Source: Corynebacterium sp. (GTDB lineage: Bacteria > Actinomycetota > Actinomycetes > Mycobacteriales > Mycobacteriaceae). From it: 52,155 bases of DNA. Below are positions 1-8,330 of the stretch, piece after piece; the stretch's first letter is position 1; each line of letters begins with the position of its first letter. The notes below the pieces were generated by a model. It did no database searches and had not been told where the DNA came from. It was given only the letters and a program-made list of their open reading frames with translations. The translations under genes and the position numbers were made by a program. Where the stretch lies: positions 1 through 52,155 of the forward strand of contig NZ_JASLIP010000004.1 in the NCBI RefSeq assembly GCF_030152825.1. The letters run 5' to 3'.

Positions 1-464
1 TCCCGGATAGGGACGAGTGCGAAACTCGCAATGCCGAGCAGGGTGGCGAAAGCGACTGTTACCCCACTAACGCGATAGCCCCGCTCCGCGATGATCGCCA
101 CTAGAATGATGAGCAGTAGCAGGAAGGCACCGAACTGCCACAACACTGCCCCCACCACAGCAGGGACCTGTGAGAATGCGCTAAACAGCCACGCCGAGAA
201 CGGCGGATAGGTGAAGGGCAGCTTGCCCACCAGCCCGCCGGCGTAGACGTCCTGACCGTGTTGCACCAGCGCACCACCGCGACGGTAGACGATGAAGTCA
301 ATGGGAACGCGGAACAGAGAAGCTCTCGAGCTGAGCATCTGCTGGCTGAGCTCGGTACGAACCACGAAGAAAATCGTGGCGATGATGGCGAGGAAGGCCC
401 ACGGCTTGCCGGGCAAGCGCTTGGACTGGTGTTGCACGGGCTGGGCCGTGGGCTGCGGGGTCAT
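1..464 (-). CDS. GT87-family polyprenol-phosphate-mannose-dependent mannosyltransferase (partial, C-terminus off window)
   Basis: This is the N-terminal 154 residues or so of an integral membrane protein that runs off the left edge. After a short polar head there is a membrane segment (AFLAIIATIFFVV), a loop with DFIVYRRGGALVQHG and DVYAG, then KLPFTYPPFSAWLF and two further hydrophobic segments. Family knowledge: the D-x-x-VY-x-x-G and FTYPP pattern is typical of the actinobacterial GT87/DUF2029 enzymes, which use polyprenyl-phosphomannose outside the membrane to decorate lipomannan/lipoarabinomannan or related glycans. The ATG overlaps the glsA stop as ATGA, so translation is probably coupled. 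The exact linkage it makes cannot be told from this fragment. Confidence 0.72.
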   Translation of the reverse strand, partial: MTPQPTAQPVQHQSKRLPGKPWAFLAIIATIFFVVRTELSQQMLSSRASLFRVPIDFIVYRRGGALVQHGQDVYAGGLVGKLPFTYPPFSAWLFSAFSQVPAVVGAVLWQFGAFLLLLIILVAIIAERGYRVSGVTVAFATLLGIASFALVPIR

Positions 465-1699
465 GCCAATTCAGGAAAAAGATTTCTGGGATCCTTGAGG
501 ATCACGTTACGGCCCGCGTTGCGCAGGCCCTGGAATCCCTGGACGACCATGCGCCGACCAATGTCGTTGACCGAAGCGACCTCGGAGAGGCCGAACACCA
601 CCCGGTCGGCGAGTTTCTCTTCCTGAAGGATAGTACGCCACGCGTTCTCCGCAGCCGCAAAATCAATGATTCCTTGGAGTTCGATAGTGGTGGTGCGCCC
701 CTCAGGCCCGTCCTCGCGGGTGATGATGTCGCGCACCGCCGTGTCACCACGCTGGCGCAGGCCCATCAGGTGCAGGCCCATGTCCTCCGAGAGGCGGTGG
801 AAGGTCTTCACACCGCGCACCGAATTGCCTGTGCTATCCAAACGTGGCGAGAACGTCGCCAGCCCCATCACGCCGGGCAGCGTGCCCATGATGCCCCCGG
901 ACACACCGGACTTCGCGGGGATTCCGACCACGGACATCCACCGGCCCGCGAGGTTGTACATCCCGGCAGAAGACATCACCGCCTGCACCTGCCGGGAGAC
1001 CAGCGGGGAGACCACGCGCTTGCCCGTTAGCGGCTGGATGCCCCCGCTCGCCAAGGTCGCGGCCATGACCGCCAGGTCCCGGACTGTGACCTTCACGGAG
1101 CACTGCTGGGTATAACTTTCCACTGCGTCGTGGGCCATGTCCTCAATGATTCCGTGGCTGCGGAGCATGTGGGCGATCGAGAGGTTGCGGTCCGCGACCT
1201 CCAGCTCGGAATCGCAGACGGCGTAGTCGATCTCCAGGTCCCGGCCCGCCAGTTCGCTCAGAAACTGCCGGATAACCTCGGTGCGTTCCGCCACGGTGGA
1301 GTCCTCGCCGTTGATGAGCTGGTTGACCGCGATCGCACCCGCGTTAATCATCGGGTTCATCGGCCGGTTGCTACCCGGGTCGAGGCTGAGCTCGTTGAAC
1401 GCCTCCCCGGAGGGCTCCATGCCCACCGTGGCGCGCACCTTCTTCAGCCCCCGCTCCTGGATCGCCGCAGCATAGACGAAGGGCTTGGACGCGGACTGGA
1501 TCGTGAACTCCATCTCGTCGTCCCCCTCGTTGAGGCCCGCGCTATAGACGGCGCCGTCAGTGGTGGCCAACGCAACCGCGAACGGCCCTGGGTCGGCGTT
1601 CGCCAGCTCCGGGATGTAGTCCGCGACCTCGCCGCCGTCGGAGTCCTTCAGGTCCTCCAGGATCTCCTGCAGGTACCCATGCACCATGTGACGTTTCAT
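461..1699 (-). CDS. glsA: Glutaminase A with C-terminal STAS-like domain
   Basis: Predicted glutaminase (L-glutamine to glutamate plus ammonia), 412 residues. The N-terminal 300 or so residues have the serine beta-lactamase-like fold, with the SxxK catalytic pair in IQSASKPF (Ser69, Lys72) and the family blocks MNPMINAGAIA and AKSGVSGGI. The last 100 residues (IELQGIIDF ... FGLSEVASVNDIGRRMV) look like a STAS domain, a fusion seen in some actinobacterial glutaminases. The ORF is open further upstream, but the ATG at 1699 has a good AAGGAG site and overlaps the ogt stop as ATGA, so I chose it. Probably co-expressed with ogt and the GT87 gene; a functional link among the three is not obvious. 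Confidence 0.93.
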   Translation of the reverse strand: MKRHMVHGYLQEILEDLKDSDGGEVADYIPELANADPGPFAVALATTDGAVYSAGLNEGDDEMEFTIQSASKPFVYAAAIQERGLKKVRATVGMEPSGEAFNELSLDPGSNRPMNPMINAGAIAVNQLINGEDSTVAERTEVIRQFLSELAGRDLEIDYAVCDSELEVADRNLSIAHMLRSHGIIEDMAHDAVESYTQQCSVKVTVRDLAVMAATLASGGIQPLTGKRVVSPLVSRQVQAVMSSAGMYNLAGRWMSVVGIPAKSGVSGGIMGTLPGVMGLATFSPRLDSTGNSVRGVKTFHRLSEDMGLHLMGLRQRGDTAVRDIITREDGPEGRTTTIELQGIIDFAAAENAWRTILQEEKLADRVVFGLSEVASVNDIGRRMVVQGFQGLRNAGRNVILKDPRNLFPELA

Positions 1700-2229
1700 A
1701 GACTTACTCCTTCGCGGGTCAATAATTCGATCTTGCGCTCCAAGCCACCGCCGAAGCCCGTGAGGGATCCGTCGGCCCCCACCACGCGGTGGCACGGCAC
1801 GAGAATGCTGATGGGGTTGCGGCCCACGGCCTGGCCCACCGGCCGTGCCGCCTTCGGCCGCCCAATGCTACGCGCTACCTCCTGATAGCTGCGCGTCTGC
1901 CCCACCGGAATCCGCCGCAGCTCCTGCCACACGGCCTGCTGCATCGCGGTACCAGACGGAGCCAGCGGCAGGTCCCGGGCCTCGTCCAGGGCCGCGACGT
2001 CGCCGTCGAAAAAGCGGGAGAGAATGCTCGCAGCACTCCCGAGAACCGCGTCGGAGGCAGCAGAGACCTCCCCGACCCCGGCGAGGTCTGGAATCCTGTC
2101 GGGCTGATCGAACCAGCAACCGATCACATTCTCCCCCTCCGCGATGAGCCAGAGCCTGCCCACCGGGGAGTCCAGAACCGCGTAACGCCGGCCCGCAGCG
2201 GTCCCGCGGGAAGAAAAGCTCGCATCCAT
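1696..2229 (-). CDS. ogt: Methylated-DNA--protein-cysteine methyltransferase
   Basis: Suicide DNA-repair protein that moves the alkyl group from O6-alkylguanine to its own cysteine. At 177 residues it has the usual length. The C-terminal DNA-binding/active-site domain carries QTRSYQEVARSIGRPKAARPVG, the acceptor motif PCHRV (Cys146) and GSLTGFGGG. A longer reading begins at an ATG at 2259, but the ATG at 2229 follows a TAATAT box by 8 bases with no Shine-Dalgarno, which fits a leaderless start and begins the protein at MDASFSSRG. First gene of the ogt-glsA-GT87 operon, with ATGA overlap to glsA. The start is inferred; the identity is firm. Confidence 0.9.
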   Translation of the reverse strand: MDASFSSRGTAAGRRYAVLDSPVGRLWLIAEGENVIGCWFDQPDRIPDLAGVGEVSAASDAVLGSAASILSRFFDGDVAALDEARDLPLAPSGTAMQQAVWQELRRIPVGQTRSYQEVARSIGRPKAARPVGQAVGRNPISILVPCHRVVGADGSLTGFGGGLERKIELLTREGVSL

Positions 2230-2237
2230 AGCATCCG

Positions 2238-2243
2238 ATATTA
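2238..2243 (-). promoter_or_regulatory. Probable -10 box of a leaderless ogt transcript
   Basis: TAATAT on the minus strand ends 8 bases before the ATG at 2229, and no Shine-Dalgarno is present between them. It lies inside the coding frame if translation began at 2259. No good -35 is visible. Confidence 0.5.
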
Positions 2244-2263
2244 AGGCCCAGCTGGTCATCCGT

Positions 2264-2269
2264 TAATAT
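2264..2269 (+). promoter_or_regulatory. Probable -10 box of a leaderless ABC importer transcript
   Basis: TAATAT followed by 7 bases and then the ATG at 2277, with no Shine-Dalgarno. It sits in a palindromic TTAATATT core within the short gap to the divergent ogt gene. Confidence 0.55.
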
Positions 2270-2276
2270 TGCCCGC

Positions 2277-3284
2277 ATGAACAATCACCCGAAACACCGG
2301 TCTGCTGTGGCGGCGATCCTCGCCACGGCGGCCCTCCTCCTCACCGGGTGCGTGACGAATGAAGAGCTCGGCAACCCCGATGGCTGGGAGGAGATCCTGC
2401 CCCCGGCCAAACCGGAACTAGTCGACATGGTGCCCCAGACGTTCCAGGACAAGGGCACCCTGTCGGCAGCCGCGAACACCCCGTACGCCCCCAATGAGTT
2501 CAAGGACTCGCAGGGCAAGATCATCGGATTCGAGATGGATCTGGTGCGTGCGGCGGGTTCGAAGCTGGGCCTCGACGTGGTTCCGCGCCAGATGGACTTC
2601 AACCTCATCCTGCCCGCAGTCTCCGCCGGCACCATCGACGTCGGCGCCTCCGCCTTCACCGACACCGAAGAGCGGCAGAAGACCTACGACTTCGTAGACT
2701 TCTTCAGCGCCGGTATCGCCTGGGCAACCCAGCCGGGCAAAGAGAACAGCATTGACCCGGACAATGCCTGTGGCTTGACCGTCGCGGTACAGAAGGGCAC
2801 CTACTCGGATACGGACGAGGTCGAGGAGAAGAGCCAGGCCTGTGTCGAGGATGGAAAGCCAGCGATCGAGAAGCTGGTCTACCCCACCGCCGACGCCGCG
2901 GCGACCGCCACGATCCTCAAACGCGCTGACGCCTATAGCTCGGATTCCTCCGTCATCGCCTACGCCATTCAGCGCTCCGAGGACAAACTCGTCCAGGTCG
3001 GCGAGGCCTTCGATACCGCCCCATTCGGCTGGGCCTTCCCGAAGGGCTCCGAGCTGGGCCGCGCCTTCGCCGCGGCCCTGCAGGACATGATGGACGATGG
3101 CACCTATGAGAAGATCCTCGAGCCCTGGGGCCTGGAGGAAGGCGCCCTGGATGAGGTGACCTTCAACCTGAAGCCACTGCCCCAGGCCCGCCAGCGACAC
3201 AACCAGCTGCCCGCCGCCACCGGCCGTCTCAAGCGCCGGGGCACCAACCGCACGATGAACAGGAGGCGCCGTGAGCACCGCTAA
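2277..3284 (+). CDS. Amino-acid ABC transporter substrate-binding lipoprotein (family 3)
   Basis: Periplasmic-type solute receptor, 335 residues, anchored as a lipoprotein: signal peptide with lipobox LLTGC (Cys25). The body matches family-3 binding proteins for polar amino acids: YAPNEFKDSQGKIIGFEMDL, the DFNLILPAVSAGTIDVGAS block, and DTEERQKTYDFVDFF. The ligand cannot be read off; glutamine/glutamate or a related polar amino acid is plausible but not shown. The last 35 or so residues are basic and unusual for the family (RLKRRGTNRTMNRRRREHR). They overlap the permease start by 14 bases, so that tail may reflect gene packing rather than function. First gene of a three-gene importer operon. 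Confidence 0.88.
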   Translation: MNNHPKHRSAVAAILATAALLLTGCVTNEELGNPDGWEEILPPAKPELVDMVPQTFQDKGTLSAAANTPYAPNEFKDSQGKIIGFEMDLVRAAGSKLGLDVVPRQMDFNLILPAVSAGTIDVGASAFTDTEERQKTYDFVDFFSAGIAWATQPGKENSIDPDNACGLTVAVQKGTYSDTDEVEEKSQACVEDGKPAIEKLVYPTADAAATATILKRADAYSSDSSVIAYAIQRSEDKLVQVGEAFDTAPFGWAFPKGSELGRAFAAALQDMMDDGTYEKILEPWGLEEGALDEVTFNLKPLPQARQRHNQLPAATGRLKRRGTNRTMNRRRREHR

Positions 3285-4248
3285 CAACAGCTCCCGGACA
3301 ACCGTGATTTCCGACGAGCCACGCCGCCGGCCGTCGTCCAATAAGGCAGTCCCGCTGCGCCACCCCGGCCGCTGGATCACCGCTGCCGTACTCGTGATCC
3401 TGCTGGCGTGGTTCGTCATCAGCGCTGCGGGCAACGAGGCCTACGGCTGGGACACCTACCGGCAGTACATCTTCGATACCCGCATCGCCGTCGCCGCAGG
3501 CCACACCATCCTGCTGACGGTGCTGGCCATGATCCTCGGCGTGGTACTGGGCTCCATCATCGCCGTGCTGCGCATGTCCCCCAACGGCGTGCTGCGCGGC
3601 GTGTCCTGGCTCTTCCTGTGGGTCTTCCGTGGCACCCCGGTCTACGTGCAGCTGATGTTCTGGGGCCTGCTGGGCTCGATCTACCAGGTCGTCAACATCG
3701 GCATCGCGGAGATCGATATGCAGGACTTCCTATCCAACATGTTCTGGCTCGCCGTCATCGGCCTGGGGCTCAACGAGGCCGCATATATGGCCGAGATCGT
3801 CCGCGCGGGCATCCAGGCCGTCCCGGAGGGCCAGTCCGAGGCCTCCAAGGCGCTCGGCATGACCTGGTGGCAGAACATGCGCCGCACCGTGCTGCCGCAG
3901 GCGATGCGCATCATCATCCCGCCGACCGGCAACGAGCTGATCAGCATGCTGAAGACGACATCCCTGGTCATCGTGGTGCCGTACTCCGGAGAGCTCTTCG
4001 GTAAGGCGACGGACATTTCCAACAGCATCTTCCAGCCGGTCCCGCTGCTGCTGGTGGCTGCCAGCTGGTACCTGGTGATCACCAGCGTGCTGATGGTGGG
4101 CCAGCACTACCTGGAGCGCTACTTCTCGCGTGGCTCCTCCCGCCAGCTGACCTCCCGCCAGCTCGCCGCCTTCACCGATGCGGAAGGCGTGCCGCCGCGC
4201 AATATTTCCATCAAGGACGATGACAGCGTTACGGAGAATAATCGATGA
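3271..4248 (+). CDS. Polar amino-acid ABC transporter permease (HisM/GlnP type)
   Basis: Membrane subunit of the importer, 325 residues, GTG start. Segments: cytoplasmic head (1-33), a first helix near 36-52, then the transport core with RGTPVYVQ (120-127) and the EAA loop (169-197, EAAYMAEIVRAG ... ALGM) that docks on the ATPase. The protein is longer than the usual 220-residue GlnP subunit because of hydrophilic extensions at both ends. It overlaps the binding-protein gene by 14 bases and the ATPase gene by ATGA, so the three are surely co-translated. A single permease implies a homodimeric channel. Confidence 0.9.
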   Translation: MSTANNSSRTTVISDEPRRRPSSNKAVPLRHPGRWITAAVLVILLAWFVISAAGNEAYGWDTYRQYIFDTRIAVAAGHTILLTVLAMILGVVLGSIIAVLRMSPNGVLRGVSWLFLWVFRGTPVYVQLMFWGLLGSIYQVVNIGIAEIDMQDFLSNMFWLAVIGLGLNEAAYMAEIVRAGIQAVPEGQSEASKALGMTWWQNMRRTVLPQAMRIIIPPTGNELISMLKTTSLVIVVPYSGELFGKATDISNSIFQPVPLLLVAASWYLVITSVLMVGQHYLERYFSRGSSRQLTSRQLAAFTDAEGVPPRNISIKDDDSVTENNR

Positions 4249-5009
4249 ACGTCCCCATGATTGCTTTCCGCGATGTGTGGAAGAACTACGGCCGCCTCGA
4301 CGTGCTCAAGGGCATTGACCTTGAGATCCCGAAGGGCTCGGTGACCTGCCTGATCGGCCCGTCCGGTTCCGGCAAGTCCACCCTGTTGCGTTGTGTCAAC
4401 CACCTGGAGAAGGTCACCGCCGGCCGGATCGAGGTCGATGGCGAGCTCATCGGCTACCGGGAAAACAACGGCACCCTATACGAGATCTCGGAAGCCGCGG
4501 CAGCCAAGCAGCGCCGCGGCATCGGGATGGTCTTCCAGCACTTCAACCTCTTCCCCCACCGCACGGTGCTCGAGAACATCATCGAGGCCCCGGTGCTGGT
4601 CAACGGCGAAGACAAGGAGACCGCCACCGGCTACGCGATGAACCTGCTGGAACAGGTCGGGCTGGCCAATAAGCGCGACGCGTACCCGGTGCAGCTCTCC
4701 GGTGGTCAGCAGCAGCGCGTGGCTATCGCCCGCGCCCTGGCGATGCGCCCGAAGCTGATGCTCTTCGACGAGCCGACCTCCGCTCTGGACCCGGAGCTGG
4801 TCGGCGAGGTGCTGGGCGTCATGCGCTCCCTGGCTGACGACGGGATGACGATGCTGGTCGTCACCCACGAGATGGGCTTTGCCCGCGAGGTCGCCGACGA
4901 GGTGGCATTCATGGACGGCGGCGTGATCGTGGAGAAGGGCCCCGCCGAGGACCTCATCACCAATCCCCAACACCCCCGCACCCAGGAGTTCCTCTCCAGC
5001 CTTCTCTAG
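4245..5009 (+). CDS. Polar amino-acid ABC transporter ATP-binding protein
   Basis: ATPase subunit, 254 residues, of usual length. Visible motifs: Walker A GPSGSGKST (38-46), Q-loop Gln98 in MVFQHFNLFPH, signature LSGGQ (151-155), Walker B LMLFDEPTSALDPE (Asp175-Glu176 as the catalytic pair) and the H-loop VTHEM (His208). The FNLFPH and EVADEVAFMDGG blocks place it in the GlnQ/HisP class. It closes the importer operon; no strong terminator follows, only a 5-bp hairpin at 5020-5034 with a T-run about 15-20 bases later. Confidence 0.92.
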   Translation: MNVPMIAFRDVWKNYGRLDVLKGIDLEIPKGSVTCLIGPSGSGKSTLLRCVNHLEKVTAGRIEVDGELIGYRENNGTLYEISEAAAAKQRRGIGMVFQHFNLFPHRTVLENIIEAPVLVNGEDKETATGYAMNLLEQVGLANKRDAYPVQLSGGQQQRVAIARALAMRPKLMLFDEPTSALDPELVGEVLGVMRSLADDGMTMLVVTHEMGFAREVADEVAFMDGGVIVEKGPAEDLITNPQHPRTQEFLSSLL

Positions 5010-5061
5010 GCGCTAGAGCCTCCTCTTCCAGGAGCGGTCATTCGCTTCAGGGTTTTTCTCC

Positions 5062-5107
5062 CGGGGGTGAGCGCTCTAGCCTTATTGGGCTACGGGGGTG
5101 AGCGCTC
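5062..5107. repeat. Two direct copies of a 15-base element with a palindromic core
   Basis: CGGGGGTGAGCGCTC occurs at 5062-5076 and again, identically, at 5093-5107, with starts 31 bases apart. Each copy ends in the palindrome GAGCGCTC. A separate inverted pair, GCTAGAGC near 5012 and GCTCTAGC near 5073, brackets the first copy. The region lies between convergent genes, so it could be a 3' structure or a protein-binding site. Too short and too few to be a CRISPR. Confidence 0.6.
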
Positions 5108-5134
5108 CAATCAGGTGTTTCTACAGCCTGGCTG

Positions 5135-5515
5135 TTACGGGGAGACCTCGAGGTGCCACGGCACCCGCGGGGTGCCCGGGTCGTCCTTCACCTCGCGCAG
5201 TAGCGGCTCGGCGGGCTCGTCCTCAATCGCGGTGAGCAGGTGGGCGAACTGCATCGCCAGGCCCGAGATCGACCCACCCTCGTAGTTCGCGACGGCGACG
5301 TCCAGGGTGGTCCCGGAGGTCGGGTCGTCCTCCGAGGTCTCCCCGAAGAGCTCCACCCAGGTGGTCTCCAGCTCGGGGTCGGGAGTCAGGCCGGTCTTCA
5401 CCGCCAGTTCCGCGTCGAGGCGGGGTCCGAAAGAGTCGATGAGGGTGCGGAAATCCTGCTCGATCTCGTCGCGCTGGGCAGCGGTGGACAAGATCCTAAA
5501 ACTAATCTTTGGCAT
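5135..5515 (-). CDS. Hypothetical protein (126 aa)
   Basis: Not recognised. A soluble acidic protein without signal peptide or membrane segment; it opens MPKISFRILSTAAQRDEIEQDFRTL, which looks like a beta strand followed by an amphipathic helix, and ends in a Pro-rich stretch. Codon use looks like its neighbours, and a possible leaderless -10 (CATACT at 5523-5528 on the minus strand, 7 bases from the ATG) supports it as a real gene. It is divergent from the DUF4921 gene and convergent with the ABC operon. Confidence 0.65.
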   Translation of the reverse strand: MPKISFRILSTAAQRDEIEQDFRTLIDSFGPRLDAELAVKTGLTPDPELETTWVELFGETSEDDPTSGTTLDVAVANYEGGSISGLAMQFAHLLTAIEDEPAEPLLREVKDDPGTPRVPWHLEVSP

Positions 5516-5522
5516 GCGCCCA

Positions 5523-5528
5523 AGTATG
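5523..5528 (-). promoter_or_regulatory. Possible -10 box (CATACT) of a leaderless transcript for the 126-aa gene
   Basis: CATACT sits 7 bases before the ATG at 5515; one mismatch to TANNNT and no Shine-Dalgarno. Confidence 0.35.
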
Positions 5529-5550
5529 GCAGCTTTGCTGGTTGATTAGC

Positions 5551-5556
5551 TAGGAT
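5551..5556 (+). promoter_or_regulatory. Probable -10 box (TAGGAT) of a leaderless DUF4921 transcript
   Basis: TAGGAT followed by 8 bases and then the GTG at 5565. The divergent partner has a similar arrangement 28 bases away. Confidence 0.5.
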
Positions 5557-5564
5557 CGGCAGGT

Positions 5565-6923
5565 GTGATTGCTAATTCAGGACGCATCCCGGCCCCGGTT
5601 CCCCCGCTGACGACGCTCCCCGACGGGACGATCAAGCAGGTTAATCCTTTCTCCGGCACCGAGGTGTGGACTGTCCCCGGGCGCGGGCACCGCCCCATGG
5701 AGCGCTACCAGCTGGCCAAGGATCCCATCGCTGACCGCGACCGGGCCAGCGACTTCGGCATCGCCCGCAAGCTCGACACTCCCCCGGAAAAAGCCCGCAT
5801 GGTCCGGGACATCAACGGCGAGGTCCGCATCGACCGCGGCGTCGTCGCCAGCAAGCTGGAGGACAGCGAGCCGCTCTTCCGCCGCGTGGCGAACCTCTAC
5901 GAGATCCTCACCTACGACTACTGGGCGTTGAACTACGGCTACCGCATGAACCCTGCCGCGGCGAAGCACATGACCGACTACCTCAGCGAGGAAGCCGGCT
6001 GCGAGCACGTCGAGAACATCCTGCGCGTCAAGCTCTCCGCCGCAGGCACCCCGAAGGCGGAGATCGACGAACTGTTCACCGAGGAGCGTCGCCACCAGAC
6101 ACTCCACGAGATGGGCGCAGCACTCTTCGCCGGCGGCCACGACGTCGTCATCGCGCGCGACCACTACGTCCCCGGGGCGACAACGACGGACCAGCTGGCG
6201 TCCTCCGGCGAGATGAGCTGGGAGGACCACCGCCTGTTCATCGAGTTCACGGTCGACGGGATGGACCAGCTCTACCGCGCGAACCGCTACGTCCGCTACG
6301 TCGCGGCCTTCCAGAACTGGCTGGAGCCCTCTGGTGCGACGATGGAGCACCTGCACAAGCAGCTCGTGGCCATTGACGAGCACGGTCTGCAGAACGACTG
6401 GGAGATCTCCCTGGTCCGCAACAACCCGAATATGTACAACGAGTGGGCCGTGGACTACGCCGCCCGCCACAACCTCGTCTTCGCCGAGAACGAGCACGCC
6501 ATCGCCTTCGCCGGCTTCGGGCACCGTTGGCCGACCCTGGAAGTCTTCTGCAAGTCCGCCACCACCGAGCCGTGGCTGATGACGCCCGAGGAGCGCGCCG
6601 GCGTCGCGGACCTGGTGCACGCCTGCCACATCGCCAGCGGCCCCTCCATCCCCTGCAACGAGGAATGGCTGCACCGGCCGATGGACGTGGACGTGCCGAT
6701 GCCGTGGCGCATCGTCATCAAGTGGCGCGTCTCCACCCTCGCCGGCTTCGAGGGCGGCACGAAGATCTACATCAACACCATCACCCCGCAGGAGCTTTGC
6801 GAGCTGGTGCTGCACCGCTTGGAGGCCGCACAGGCCGCGGGGCGCCTGGCGCCGGGCATCAAGCTCGGCGAGGACATCGAGCACGCCCCCAACAAGCTGA
6901 AGTACAACCCGGCGATCCGCTAG
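5565..6923 (+). CDS. DUF4921 family protein, galactose-1-phosphate uridylyltransferase-like
   Basis: 452 residues, GTG start. The fold clue is FQNWLEPSGATMEHLHKQ (249-266): it has the layout of the GalT/HIT nucleotidyl-transferase motif (Asn, then Gly-Ala-x-x-x-H-x-H-x-Q), so His262, His264 and Gln266 would be the nucleotide-phosphate site. ENEHAIAFAGFGHRWPTLEV resembles a second GalT block. Family knowledge: DUF4921 is found in corynebacteria and relatives and has no settled reaction. No galactose genes are near, so classical galT function is not supported. Upstream is a divergent unknown gene; the M20 amidohydrolase follows 85 bases later on the same strand. Confidence 0.78.
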   Translation: MIANSGRIPAPVPPLTTLPDGTIKQVNPFSGTEVWTVPGRGHRPMERYQLAKDPIADRDRASDFGIARKLDTPPEKARMVRDINGEVRIDRGVVASKLEDSEPLFRRVANLYEILTYDYWALNYGYRMNPAAAKHMTDYLSEEAGCEHVENILRVKLSAAGTPKAEIDELFTEERRHQTLHEMGAALFAGGHDVVIARDHYVPGATTTDQLASSGEMSWEDHRLFIEFTVDGMDQLYRANRYVRYVAAFQNWLEPSGATMEHLHKQLVAIDEHGLQNDWEISLVRNNPNMYNEWAVDYAARHNLVFAENEHAIAFAGFGHRWPTLEVFCKSATTEPWLMTPEERAGVADLVHACHIASGPSIPCNEEWLHRPMDVDVPMPWRIVIKWRVSTLAGFEGGTKIYINTITPQELCELVLHRLEAAQAAGRLAPGIKLGEDIEHAPNKLKYNPAIR

Positions 6924-7008
6924 CACCGGGCAGCACCGCTACCTCGCTGGTGCCGCACCGCAGTCACGCACGGCTGAAGGCTGAACGCTGAAGAAAGGAA
7001 GTTTTCGC

Positions 7009-8262
7009 ATGTCTGCATCCGAGTCCACCTCCCCCGCCCAGGCCGCACCAGAGGCGGTCGCGGAGCTCATCAACTCCCTGGGCTCCGGGCCCGGGAGTGA
7101 CCTGGGGTGGACCCAGGAGTTCTACGAGTGGATGCACGCCCACCCCGAGCTTTCCCTCCAGGAGGAGCACACGGCACTCGCGATCGCGGAGAAACTTGCC
7201 GACTTCGACTGCGAGGTGACCACCGGCATCGGCGGCCACGGTATCGTTGCCATCTTCCGCAACGGTGACGGGCCGACCGCGCTGATGCGGGCCGACTTCG
7301 ACGCCCTGCCCGTGCGCGAGACCACCGGGCTGCCCTATGCCTCCATCGTGGACGGCGTGATGCACGCCTGCGGGCACGACGTCCACACCTCCTCCCTGCT
7401 GGGGCTCTGCGCGGTCATGGACGCCCACCACGAGGCGTGGTCGGGCACCTTCATTGCCCTGTTCCAGCCCGCCGAGGAGGTCACCCAGGGCGCGAACAAC
7501 ATGATCAAGGACGGGCTTGCGGATGTGATCCCCCGCCCGGATGTCTGCTTCGGCCAGCACGTGGTCGCGGGCCCGCAGGGCACGGTCTACACCGCCGCCG
7601 GGCCCGTGCTCGCGGCCTGCGACACCATCACCGTGACGATCCCCGGCCTGTCCGCGCACGCCTCCTCCCCGCACCTGGGCCTGGACCCCAGCTACGTCGC
7701 GGCGATGATCGTGGTGCGCCTGCAGGGCATCGTGGGCCGCGAGGTGGACCCGAAAGACTTCGCGGTGATCTCCGTGGGTTCTCTGATCGCCGGGCATACG
7801 AATAACACCATCCCCAGCGAGGCGAAGCTGGTACTAAACTGCCGTTTCTACAGCACCGAGGTGCGCGACCGCACCTACGAGGCCATCGAGCGGGTCATCC
7901 GCGGCGAGTGCCTGGCCTCCGGGGTCACCGGCGAGCCGACCATCGAGTACTCCGCCCGCGGCGAGCTGACCGATAACGACCCGGAGCTCTTCCGCACGGT
8001 CCGCCCCTATTTCGACGAGGTCTTCGGCGACCAGTCGCAGGACTCCGAGCGGTGGACCGCCTCCGAGGACTTCTCCGAGATCCCCCGCCACTTCGGCTGC
8101 CCGTACCTGTTCTGGACGGTCGGGGTTACCCCCACCGAGCAGTGGGACGCCGCCACGCCGGCGCCGGGGAACCACGCCAGCGATTTCGCCCCGGCGAAGG
8201 GCTCCGTGCACACCGGCATCAAGGCCGCCGCAGCAGCAGTGCTGGGTTACCTGGGGGTCTAG
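7009..8262 (+). CDS. M20 family amidohydrolase / N-acyl amino-acid hydrolase
   Basis: 417-residue zinc-dependent hydrolase with its own Shine-Dalgarno (AAGGAAG, 7 bases before the ATG). Motifs: DFDALPV, the metal site HACGHDVH (119-126), QPAEEVTQGANNMI with the catalytic Glu pair, and SAHASSPHLGLDP of the dimerisation lid. This is the M20D (HipO/AbgB/AgaA-like) group that removes acyl groups from amino acids. AgaA of axillary corynebacteria, which frees odorants from N-acyl-glutamine, belongs here, but substrate cannot be inferred from sequence alone. It is followed by a strong hairpin terminator. Confidence 0.88.
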   Translation: MSASESTSPAQAAPEAVAELINSLGSGPGSDLGWTQEFYEWMHAHPELSLQEEHTALAIAEKLADFDCEVTTGIGGHGIVAIFRNGDGPTALMRADFDALPVRETTGLPYASIVDGVMHACGHDVHTSSLLGLCAVMDAHHEAWSGTFIALFQPAEEVTQGANNMIKDGLADVIPRPDVCFGQHVVAGPQGTVYTAAGPVLAACDTITVTIPGLSAHASSPHLGLDPSYVAAMIVVRLQGIVGREVDPKDFAVISVGSLIAGHTNNTIPSEAKLVLNCRFYSTEVRDRTYEAIERVIRGECLASGVTGEPTIEYSARGELTDNDPELFRTVRPYFDEVFGDQSQDSERWTASEDFSEIPRHFGCPYLFWTVGVTPTEQWDAATPAPGNHASDFAPAKGSVHTGIKAAAAAVLGYLGV

Positions 8263-8330
8263 TCCGCCTGGGATAAACCCGCTGCAGCGCCCGCAGCGTA
8301 CTTTGTGCGCCACCCGCGCTCAGCACAGCG

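Noticed and set aside
5062..5107. Repeat array as a CRISPR
   Set aside because: Only two 15-base copies, no further units and no cas genes.
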